Of a stretch of 64,000 nucleotides of DNA, positions 54,579-62,105 are shown in pieces. The DNA comes from an uncultured Bacteroides sp. (GTDB lineage: Bacteria; Bacteroidota; Bacteroidia; Bacteroidales; Bacteroidaceae). The notes beneath the pieces are model-generated. The model worked only from the letters and a program-made list of their open reading frames with translations. It searched no databases and was not told where the DNA came from. A program made the position numbers and the translations under genes. Every line of letters starts with the position of its first letter. Position 1 is the stretch's first letter. Location of the stretch: NCBI RefSeq assembly GCF_963666545.1, contig NZ_OY762899.1, positions 3,600,365-3,664,364 on the forward strand, written 5' to 3'.

Positions 54579-56000
54579 ATGAATAAAAGTTATTGCTTAC
54601 TGATTGCTTGTTGCCTTCTTCTTGTTAAAGTGGAGGCTAAGATTACATTGTCTTCTATTTTGGGAGATAATATGGTGTTGCAACAAAACTCAGAACTTCA
54701 TGTCACAGGTAAGGCCGCTCCGGCGAAGTTCGTATCTGTAGTTGCTTCTTGGAGTGCAGATAAACTTCAAACTAAGAGTACCAAAAACGGAGATTGGGAG
54801 ATAATATTGCCTACACCTGCTGCTGGAGGCCCTTATACAATTACTTTCTCGGATGGTGAGAAACTTGTATTAAAAAACATTCTGATTGGCGAAGTTTGGT
54901 TTTGTTCGGGTCAATCTAATATGGAGATGCCGGTAAAAGGTTTTCGGGGCCAACCGGTATATGGATCTCAACAGTATATTGTTTCGGCAGATGAAGAGCG
55001 TCCACTTCGCTTATTTACAGTAAAGAATTCATGGAGTACTATACCGAAATCCGACGGCATAGTTGGGCATTGGTCGCAATCGTCTTCAAAGGAAGTTGCT
55101 GACTTTAGCGCAACGGCTTATTTTTTCGGTGAGTTACTCCAAAAAACGTTGAAGGTTCCTGTTGGCTTGATAAATTGTTCGTGGAGTGCTTCTAAGATAG
55201 AGGCATGGATGGACAAAGAAACATTGTCTCGTCTTTCTGAAGTTGAATTGCCTGATGTGAATCAGGTGGAATTTGGTTGGCCGGCCGGTACTCCTACTTT
55301 ATTATGGAATGCGATGGTGAGTCCATGGAAGGGTTTTCCTGTGAAAGGTGTCATTTGGTATCAGGGAGAGGCTAACAGTCCTGCACCGGATTTATATAAA
55401 AAAATATTCCCCGCTATGGTGGCACAGTGGAGACAATTCTTTGAACTTCCAAATATGCCCTTTTATTATGTACAGATAGCTCCTTGGCAATCGGAAGGAA
55501 AAGAGAAACTCGATTGGGCTTTGTTTCGGCAATGCCAGTTAGAATTGATGCATGAGGTGCCTAATGTAGGAATGGTTACTACTACCGATGCGGGCAGTGA
55601 AACATTTATTCATCCTCCTTACAAAATTAAGGTTGGTCAACGATTGGCATACTGGGCTCTGGCGAAAACTTACGGGAAACAAGGGTTTCAATATTCCGGG
55701 CCTATCTATCGAAGTTGTAAATTGAACGCTCAAGTAGTTGAGGTTACTTTTGACTATGGTGAGGATGGCCTGATCCCTGAGAACCAAAAGTTAAGGGGAT
55801 TTGAACTTGCGGGGGCAGATGGAGAATTTCTTCCCGCACAGGCTGAGATTATTGGAGGTTCATCTACAGTAAAGGTGTGGAACGATTCAATCAAAGAGCC
55901 TGCAGAAGTGCGTTATTGCTTCCGCAACTACCTTGAGGGAGACTTGTTCAATAATGCTGAAATTCCAGCTTCACCCTTTCGGGCGATAATAGAGAAATAG
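54579..56000 (+). CDS. Sialate O-acetylesterase-like SGNH carbohydrate esterase
   Basis: 473 aa with a signal peptide. The SASA/SGNH block begins IGEVWFCSGQSNMEMPVKG with the catalytic Ser in GQSNM; the Asn block is VKGVIWYQGEANSPAPD, and a distal His follows TTDAGSETFIHPPYK. It is the size of Bacteroides sialate O-acetylesterases, which deacetylate sialic acid or other acetylated sugars outside the cytoplasm. Without a sialidase in the window, another O-acetylated sugar is equally possible. Confidence 0.9.
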   Translation: MNKSYCLLIACCLLLVKVEAKITLSSILGDNMVLQQNSELHVTGKAAPAKFVSVVASWSADKLQTKSTKNGDWEIILPTPAAGGPYTITFSDGEKLVLKNILIGEVWFCSGQSNMEMPVKGFRGQPVYGSQQYIVSADEERPLRLFTVKNSWSTIPKSDGIVGHWSQSSSKEVADFSATAYFFGELLQKTLKVPVGLINCSWSASKIEAWMDKETLSRLSEVELPDVNQVEFGWPAGTPTLLWNAMVSPWKGFPVKGVIWYQGEANSPAPDLYKKIFPAMVAQWRQFFELPNMPFYYVQIAPWQSEGKEKLDWALFRQCQLELMHEVPNVGMVTTTDAGSETFIHPPYKIKVGQRLAYWALAKTYGKQGFQYSGPIYRSCKLNAQVVEVTFDYGEDGLIPENQKLRGFELAGADGEFLPAQAEIIGGSSTVKVWNDSIKEPAEVRYCFRNYLEGDLFNNAEIPASPFRAIIEK

Positions 56001-56025
56001 TGTGTTTACTTATAAAATTAAAGAA

Positions 56026-57354
56026 ATGAAGAAACTAAGAATAGCTTTAAGCGTTTGTGCGGCTTTATTAATTGTAACTTGCGCACATAGTAGTACAGTA
56101 AAAACGAATGTAAAAGGCAAACCCGCTCTGATGTGGATTGATGCTGAGGCTAATTTTGCCAGGTTCAGCCATCCGGATTCTATTGATTATTATTTAAAGA
56201 AAATCAAATCTTTAGGGTTTACTCATGCGGTGGTCGATGTACGTCCCATTACCGGTGAAGTGTTATATGAAAGCGTGTATGCTCCTCGCATGGAAGAGTG
56301 GAAGGGCTATAAGAGGACTAAATTCGATTATTTGGGTTATTTCATTAAGAAAGGGCATGAGTTAGGTTTGGAAATACATGCTTCCCTAAATATCTTTTCT
56401 GCCGGTCACAATTATTTTGATCGCGGGCAAGTTTATAACGGGCATCCTGAATGGGCTTCCATGGTGTATACTCCCGATAAAGGAATTATCTCCATAATGA
56501 ATGAAAAGCAAAAATATGCTGCAATGATTAATCCACTGAATGCAGATTTTCGCACTCATATCTTGAATGTGTTGAAAGAACTTGTTACTAAGTATCCTGA
56601 TCTCGACGGCTTGATGTTAGATAGGGTACGTTATGATGGCATAACGGCTGATTTCTCTCCTTTATCTCGTTCTAAGTTTGAAGAATACATCGGTCATAAA
56701 TTGGCAAACTTTCCAGAAGATATTTATAAATGGGAGAAAGACGCAAATGGCAAGTATAACATTGCTCGTGGCCCTTATTTCCTAAAATGGATAGAATGGC
56801 GAACTAAAAATATTACTGACTTCATGGCTATAGCGCGTAAAGAAGTAAAATCAGCCAACCCAAAGATTTCTTTTGGTACTTATACGGGAGCTTGGTATCC
56901 TTCATATTATGAAGTTGGTGTTAATTTTGCCAGTAAAAACTATGATCCGAGTAAGGATTTTGATTGGGCGACAGCTGACTATCAAAAATACGGCTATGCA
57001 GAGTTGATGGACTTATATGCAACGGGTAATTATTATACTGATATATCTATTGATGATTATAAAAAAGCCAACCGAAGTGTGTGGAACGAGACGGATAGTC
57101 AAGCACAATCGGGTACTTGGTATTGTGTGGAGGGTTCTTGCACTCATCTTCGCACTATCCTAAAGAAGAATAAATTCATGGGGGGCGTTTTAGTTGATCA
57201 ATTTTATAATAACCCTAATAAATTGGTTGAGAGCATTAAAATGAACTTGTCTAAATCCGATGGGCTAATGGTTTTCGATATTGTACACATCATAGATAAG
57301 AACCTTTGGCCTCAAGTGGAAGAAGGAATGAGAGAAGGTGGAGCAATTTATTAA
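56026..57354 (+). CDS. GHL10-family glycosyl hydrolase-like lipoprotein, paralogue 2
   Basis: I use the ATG at 56026 (MKKLRIALSVCAALLIVTCA), which begins a lipoprotein signal; 442 aa. The barrel parallels paralogue 1: ALMWIDAEANFARFSHPDSI, AVVDVRPITGEVLYES, LGLEIHASLNIFSAGHNYF and DGLMLDRVRYDGITADFSPL with D199 as the matching Asp. After the Cys comes AHSSTVKTN, with no acidic run, so it is more likely kept in the periplasm. A related pair, one outside and one inside, would process polymer then oligomer. Confidence 0.85.
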   Translation: MKKLRIALSVCAALLIVTCAHSSTVKTNVKGKPALMWIDAEANFARFSHPDSIDYYLKKIKSLGFTHAVVDVRPITGEVLYESVYAPRMEEWKGYKRTKFDYLGYFIKKGHELGLEIHASLNIFSAGHNYFDRGQVYNGHPEWASMVYTPDKGIISIMNEKQKYAAMINPLNADFRTHILNVLKELVTKYPDLDGLMLDRVRYDGITADFSPLSRSKFEEYIGHKLANFPEDIYKWEKDANGKYNIARGPYFLKWIEWRTKNITDFMAIARKEVKSANPKISFGTYTGAWYPSYYEVGVNFASKNYDPSKDFDWATADYQKYGYAELMDLYATGNYYTDISIDDYKKANRSVWNETDSQAQSGTWYCVEGSCTHLRTILKKNKFMGGVLVDQFYNNPNKLVESIKMNLSKSDGLMVFDIVHIIDKNLWPQVEEGMREGGAIY

Positions 57355-57379
57355 CTTAACACAAAAAGATGAAATCTGC

Positions 57380-57409
57380 TACCGCATACGATGAAGATCG
57401 TATGCGGTA
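57380..57409 (+). other. Strong hairpin between GHL10-2 and NagX-like genes
   Basis: A perfect 13-bp stem (TACCGCATACGAT with ATCGTATGCGGTA) and GAAG tetraloop, extended by ATCTG/CAGAT after a one-base bulge. The bases following are not a T run, so it fits an mRNA-stabilising or processing hairpin better than a terminator. Confidence 0.6.
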
Positions 57410-57436
57410 CAGATTAATCGAAAAAAAATACATCTT

Positions 57437-58837
57437 ATGAATAATCGTGCTTTCTCCTTAGACGCACTGCGTGGTTATGCGATTGCAACCATGATTCTTT
57501 CTGCTACCATTTGTGAGGGAATATTACCCGGGTGGATGTATCATGCCCAGGTTCCTCCTCCCGATCATGTTTTTGATCCTTCCAGATACGGAATAACTTG
57601 GGTCGATCTCATCTTTCCATTTTTCTTATTCGCCATGGGAGCTGCCTTCCCATTCTCTATAGGAAGTAAGCATAATAAAGGAACCGGGACTTTGAATCTT
57701 GTTATTCATAGTTTACTGCGGGGAGTGAAGCTGACGTTCTTTGCTATATTCATTCAACAGATGTATGTTTGGGGATCCTCATCCTCCCAAGATGCCCTAA
57801 CCTCTTTGTGTATGCTGGCAGTCTTTATTTTGTTGAATTGCATGTTTGTACGTTTCCCATGGGAGATGCCTAAATGGATGCATGTTGCATTGGAGATTGT
57901 AGCCTATATTGTTGGTACGATTATGATGATTACCGTTTCCTCTTCTGATGGACACTCTTTTGACCCGATGCATAGCGATATCATCATTTTAATACTAGCT
58001 AATATGGCTATTTTCGGTTCGTTAGCATATCTGTTCACGTTGCATAATCGGTGGGCGCGCATTGCTATACTTCCTTTTATTATGGGCATTCTACTAAGTA
58101 GTTCAACCGAAGGTTCATGGGCGCAGGCAGTGATGGAGTATTCACCTGCTTCTTGGATGTATCAATTTACCTATCTAAAATATTTGTTTATCGTTATTCC
58201 CGGTTCCATTGCCGGCGAATACCTATATGACTGGATTAAAACGAGAAATTCAGATGATTTTGTATACGATCAATCTAAAAGACTTCCGTTTATACTGCTT
58301 ATCTGCATTGGGATAATTGTACTCAATGTGTATGCGCTTTATATGAGATACCTCGTGTTCAATCTTGTAGGAACAGCTGTACTATTGGCTCTGCTTTGGT
58401 ATTTACTAAAAGGTGTAGGTACTAATATCTCTTTTTGGCGCAAGCTTTTTGTTGCAGGTGCTTACCTGCTAGTTTTAGGCCTTTTCTTTGAAGCTTTTGA
58501 GGGAGGTATTCGCAAAGATTATTCTACTTACAGCTACTATTTTGTAACATCAGGATTGGCTTTTATAGCGATGATTGCCCTTTCTATCATGAGTGATATT
58601 TATCGTTGGAAAAAGTTGACTTTACCATTCGAGATGGTTGGGCAAAATCCGATGGTAGCTTACGTAGCTGCTAATTTAGTGGTTATGCCAACTCTGCATC
58701 TACTTGGCATAGCAGATTATCTCTCGTTCTTTTATCAGAATGCGTGGTTGGGTTTTCTGAGAGGAATCATTATCACTATGCTTGCAATGCTGGTTGCCAT
58801 GTTCTTTACAAAGATAAAATGGTTCTGGCGCACTTGA
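57437..58837 (+). CDS. NagX/DUF5009-like membrane acyltransferase-type protein
   Basis: 466 aa with about 11 membrane helices. The start NNRAFSLDALRGYAIATMIL and ITWVDLIFPFFLFAMGAAFP are typical of DUF5009 and heparan-alpha-glucosaminide N-acetyltransferase (HGSNAT) relatives; the C-terminal KLTLPFEMVGQNPMVAYVAANL matches too. In other bacteria such genes (nagX) sit in chitin or GlcNAc gene clusters. Here it may acetylate or move an amino sugar at the inner membrane. Last gene of the locus before the IS. Confidence 0.8.
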   Translation: MNNRAFSLDALRGYAIATMILSATICEGILPGWMYHAQVPPPDHVFDPSRYGITWVDLIFPFFLFAMGAAFPFSIGSKHNKGTGTLNLVIHSLLRGVKLTFFAIFIQQMYVWGSSSSQDALTSLCMLAVFILLNCMFVRFPWEMPKWMHVALEIVAYIVGTIMMITVSSSDGHSFDPMHSDIIILILANMAIFGSLAYLFTLHNRWARIAILPFIMGILLSSSTEGSWAQAVMEYSPASWMYQFTYLKYLFIVIPGSIAGEYLYDWIKTRNSDDFVYDQSKRLPFILLICIGIIVLNVYALYMRYLVFNLVGTAVLLALLWYLLKGVGTNISFWRKLFVAGAYLLVLGLFFEAFEGGIRKDYSTYSYYFVTSGLAFIAMIALSIMSDIYRWKKLTLPFEMVGQNPMVAYVAANLVVMPTLHLLGIADYLSFFYQNAWLGFLRGIIITMLAMLVAMFFTKIKWFWRT

Positions 58838-59040
58838 TTCGTTTCAATTAAGAATGAGTCGACATTTAATCTGCTTATGCTTTATTTGTCGCTAATAATA
58901 ACTAGCTATTTTGTTTTTACGGCGTTATCCGTCTTCCTGTTTTCGTCACTCTTCAGTTTAAAAAAGTTATCTCCCTGTAAATCAGTAAAATAGGCCTTGA
59001 ATAATTTGCATTTTGGGTGTCCCAGAGCTATTTTTGCATC

Positions 59041-60510
59041 ATGTTTGTTTGTAGAAAGGCCAATAAGCGGGGCACGATAAGTGTTCAAGCCATCGACAAG
59101 AGTGGTGGACAGTACAAGGTTGTCAAAAGTTTCGGGGTAGGTCGCACAGAAGTGGAGATAGCCCGCCTGGAAGAATTGGCACGCCAGTTCGTCAGGGAAA
59201 AAGCCGGTTTAGCCCGTGGGCTCTTTGAAGATGAAGATGAGCTCAGACTGGAGACATTTATCCCCTGCTTAGCGAACGCACAATTGAGAATCATTGGCCC
59301 CGAGCTGATATTCAGCACACTTTACGACCGGATTGGTTATAGTCGGATCGAAAGTGAAATATTTCGCCATCTGGTAATTACCCGGTTGTTTAATCCGGGT
59401 AGCAAACTCAAGACCATCGACTATCTTTATCGCTACCAAGGTGTGAGTTACAATATCTCTAAAATTTATCGATTTCTGGATAATCTCTGTTACCGTAAGG
59501 AACAGCAGGATGCAAAAAATAAGAGTGGCGGCCAAGATATAAAAACCTTAGTGGAGCATATTTCTTTCGAGCATACCAAAGCACTTCTTGGGGGTTCTAT
59601 CAGTGTAGTGTTTTATGATATGACCAAGCTTTACTTTGAATCAAGTGATGAGGATGATTTGCGCAAGACAGGATTTTCAAAGGACGGAAAGCATCAGTGT
59701 CCTCAGATCTTTTTGGGATTACTTGTCCGTTTTGGAGGCAATCCGATTGGTTACGAGATATTCGAGGGAAACACGTATGAAGGCAACACGTTTATACCTT
59801 TGATAAAAAGAATGCAAGACAAGTATGAGTTAGGCAAACCTATTATTGTTGCTGACTCCGACCTATTGTCCAAACAAAATATACAGGCATTCTTGGATGA
59901 TGGTTATGAGTTTATTCTGGGGGCACGTCCGAAAAATGAATCGGATGGGGTCAGGAAGCAAATACTTGAGATGGACTTAGTCCATGGTGATGTAAAGATC
60001 ATAAATAAGAAAGACAATATCCGTCTTATCATTTCCAAAAGTCAAAGCAGAGCCAAGAAAGACGAGTTTAACCGCAAACGTGGACTTGGCAGGCTACAGA
60101 AACGTGTGAATGATGGTAAATTGACTAAATCGAACATCAACAACAAAGGGTATAACAAGTACCTGAAGATGGAGGGTGAAGTGAAGATATCCATCGACAT
60201 GGACAAATACAACGCAGATGCAGCTTGGGATGGCATCAAGGGGTATGTCACTAACACCAAACTCGGCAAGAATGAAGTCATAGTCTGCTATAGAAATTTG
60301 TGGTTTATAGAACGTGCGTTTCGAATGAATAAAACTGATTTGGAGGTGCGGCCCATTTATCATAGACTTCACAACCGAATAGAAGGACATATTTGTATCT
60401 GTTTTACCGCATATACGATCATGCTGGAACTCGAACGGATTCTAAAAAAAACAAATCCGCTATTACACTATTACGAGCACAAGAACTTACATTCAATATG
60501 TACCAATTGA
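59041..60510 (+). CDS. IS1634-family transposase, frame ends early after an A8 run
   Basis: I choose the ATG at 59041 (MFVCRKANKRGTISVQAIDK); the upstream in-frame ATG adds only eight residues. 489 aa as read. Domain marks: SISVVFYDMTKLYFES (first Asp), PIIVADSDLLSKQNIQAFLD (second Asp), NLWFIERAFRMNKTDLEVRP (Glu). After CTAAAAAAAAC at 60442-60452 this frame reads KKTNPLLHYYEHKN and stops, while the -1 frame continues as a normal family C-terminus up to 60629. The full protein needs a -1 shift in the A run; the gene may be broken or use slippage. Confidence 0.85.
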   Translation: MFVCRKANKRGTISVQAIDKSGGQYKVVKSFGVGRTEVEIARLEELARQFVREKAGLARGLFEDEDELRLETFIPCLANAQLRIIGPELIFSTLYDRIGYSRIESEIFRHLVITRLFNPGSKLKTIDYLYRYQGVSYNISKIYRFLDNLCYRKEQQDAKNKSGGQDIKTLVEHISFEHTKALLGGSISVVFYDMTKLYFESSDEDDLRKTGFSKDGKHQCPQIFLGLLVRFGGNPIGYEIFEGNTYEGNTFIPLIKRMQDKYELGKPIIVADSDLLSKQNIQAFLDDGYEFILGARPKNESDGVRKQILEMDLVHGDVKIINKKDNIRLIISKSQSRAKKDEFNRKRGLGRLQKRVNDGKLTKSNINNKGYNKYLKMEGEVKISIDMDKYNADAAWDGIKGYVTNTKLGKNEVIVCYRNLWFIERAFRMNKTDLEVRPIYHRLHNRIEGHICICFTAYTIMLELERILKKTNPLLHYYEHKNLHSICTN

Positions 60511-60629
60511 TTTATCAGTTACCTAAAAGCAAAACAAACAAAACGCAGATATTACAGATGGACAAAGAACAGAAAGAGCTATACGATATGGTGGTCAATG
60601 ATAAGGGAAAATCAATCGGAAACTTTTAG
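60450..60629 (+). other. C-terminal part of the IS1634 transposase in the -1 frame
   Basis: From the A8 run on, the -1 frame encodes NKSAITLLRAQELTFNMYQL, a short IYQLPKSKT stretch, and MDKEQKELYDMVVNDKGKSI to a TAG at 60629. This matches the usual C-terminal end of these transposases (linker, helix, QELY...), so it belongs to the gene above. Confidence 0.75.
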
Positions 60630-60652
60630 GGTGTCCCAATGACGAAAACAGG

Positions 60653-60695
60653 AAAGAAAGAGGGTGAATCAAAAGCTTAGTTTTGACACACCCTC
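60653..60695 (+). repeat. 43-bp hairpin repeat, copy 2, followed by a T run
   Basis: Identical to 37832-37874. Here it is followed by TTTTTTATTTT, giving a good intrinsic terminator. It abuts the right end of the IS1634-type element. It may be the surviving end of another IS1182-like copy. Confidence 0.8.
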
Positions 60696-60699
60696 TTTT

Positions 60700-60900
60700 T
60701 TATTTTAAGAGTCGAATGACCCACACAATTTTGTGATCAGGCTTCAAGGCGGCTTTACGGCCATTCGTGCCTTTAAATCTCATTATTATTCCATTGGGAA
60801 GTTCCAGAGATATCTCCGAGTTGTCATTACACTTGCCTATAGTTTTTCCGGTTTGTATGGAAACAAGGCGGGTTTTGACTGGAACGGGGATAAAGACGCA
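60700..60900 (-). pseudogene. Remnant of an IS66-type accessory ORF (low certainty)
   Basis: On the - strand an open stretch reads IPVPVKTRLVSIQTGKTIGK, then NSEISLELPNGIIMRFKGTN, ending WVIRLLK. IELPNG near the C-terminus is reminiscent of the small TnpA-like proteins of IS66 elements. There is no start codon and no partner gene, so it is a leftover piece. It lies between the 43-bp hairpin and the GH43 gene. Confidence 0.4.
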
Positions 60901-60915
60901 TTATGTTATCTATGG

Positions 60916-61926
60916 TTATCGGGGTGTTGATACACCTTGTTGCGTTTGTTCTACACGTTGCATGGTTCCATCAGAGTTGTAGCGAAGTTCATCCACGCAG
61001 ACACTGCGGCGACCGATGGCTCCTTTGTGACCATCAAGGGTCAGCGTGGCGTTGTGATAGAACAAATACCATTTCCCTTTAAACTCGGCGATGCCCGGAT
61101 GAATAGTGAAACTGTTCTCGGCCGTGCCCGTCAGTTCGCCCTGCGGTGTCCACGGACCTTCCATGGAGGGGGCTGTGGCGTAAGCGATGTTCTCTTTGCC
61201 TTTTCCGAACGAGGCATAGGTCAGATAATAGGTACCGTTACGCTTGGACAACCACGGACCTTCCACGTAGCGCGGCATATTGATCACCTGTATCTTGCCA
61301 TCCAACTCTATCATGTTGGGTTTCAACTTGGCGAGGAAACATGTCCCGTTTCCCCAGCACAACCATGCCTGACCGTTGTCGTCAATTAAGGCAGTGGGGT
61401 CGATGTCGTTCCACCATCCGCGTGGACCGTTGTCGGTCATGTCGTCCGATACCAGAGGCTTACCAAGCGGATCTGTAAACGGTCCGGTGGGGCTGTCGCT
61501 AACTGCTACGCCCACTACTCGGCTGTTGTAAGGTTCGCCTGCAAGAGCCGTGACATAGTAGTAAAATTTGCCGTCCTTTTCCACTACTTGGGCGGCCCAT
61601 GATTCACCCACGCCCCATTTGAAGTCCGTCGGTTTCAATACCGAGCCGTGGTCTGTCCATGTCTGCATATCTTTGGTGGAATAACACAGCCATTCTGTGA
61701 TGTTGAACTCTTTCCCTCCTCCGGCGGTGTCTTGCCCCTCATAGTATTCGTCATGTCCTACGTAGAGATAGAGTGTACCGTCGTGTACCAAAGGGGCGGG
61801 GTCGGCGGTGAACTTGTCTTTAACGAGTGGGTTCCCGGTGTTCCTGAATGTCGGAAGCTTTGATTTCTGGGCGCAAATCATCAGTGTTGCGCTCAACAGT
61901 ATTGCGAGGAATGCAATCTTTTTCAT
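60916..61926 (-). CDS. GH43-family glycoside hydrolase (arabinosidase/xylosidase type)
   Basis: 336 aa with a signal peptide (MKKIAFLAILLSATLMICAQ). Five-bladed propeller motifs: KFTADPAPLVHDGTLYLYVG (catalytic base Asp), WWNDIDPTALIDDNGQAWLC (pKa-modulating Asp) and MPRYVEGPWLSKRNGTYYLT (acid Glu). It would remove alpha-L-arabinose or beta-xylose residues from plant glycans or act on related galactans. It is divergent from the amino-sugar locus and downstream of the hybrid regulator on the same strand, which suggests a separate, plant-glycan-type locus continuing to the right. Confidence 0.93.
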   Translation of the reverse strand: MKKIAFLAILLSATLMICAQKSKLPTFRNTGNPLVKDKFTADPAPLVHDGTLYLYVGHDEYYEGQDTAGGGKEFNITEWLCYSTKDMQTWTDHGSVLKPTDFKWGVGESWAAQVVEKDGKFYYYVTALAGEPYNSRVVGVAVSDSPTGPFTDPLGKPLVSDDMTDNGPRGWWNDIDPTALIDDNGQAWLCWGNGTCFLAKLKPNMIELDGKIQVINMPRYVEGPWLSKRNGTYYLTYASFGKGKENIAYATAPSMEGPWTPQGELTGTAENSFTIHPGIAEFKGKWYLFYHNATLTLDGHKGAIGRRSVCVDELRYNSDGTMQRVEQTQQGVSTPR

Positions 61927-62060
61927 ATTCGTTTCTATTTAATTAATTAGGTAATGCATCGCTTTATTCTGTATACTAGTATGTATTAGTTTAACGACAG
62001 CGAAGATACACCATAACACTACCATCCATTTCCACGAATAGATAATTGATTTACGCTTTT

Positions 62061-62082
62061 AGATAAAACGCGCGTTTTATCT
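62061..62082. promoter_or_regulatory. Perfect 22-bp palindrome between the HTCS and GH43 genes
   Basis: The arm AGATAAAACGC is followed directly by its exact complement, with no loop. It lies 24 bp past the HTCS stop and 135 bp before the GH43 start. It may be a regulator site or a terminator without a T run. A second short palindrome, ATACTAGTAT, is at 61973-61982. Confidence 0.5.
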
Positions 62083-62105
62083 GTCAATAAACTATTATTT
62101 GATAG

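Larger units (their letters stand above)
58934..60654 (+). mobile_element. IS1634-type insertion sequence
   Basis: Terminal inverted repeat TTCCTGTTTTCGTCA at 58934-58948 and its complement at 60640-60654, enclosing one transposase gene. 1721 bp. No target duplication is visible next to the ends. It lies between the NagX-like gene and a hairpin/IS66-like remnant. Confidence 0.75.

Noticed and set aside
58900..60700. Target-site duplication of the IS1634-type element
   Set aside because: No matching direct repeat could be found next to the inverted ends; left unassigned.
60937..61389. 150-aa plus-strand ORF opposite GH43
   Set aside because: Lies wholly antisense to clear GH43 motifs; no independent support.
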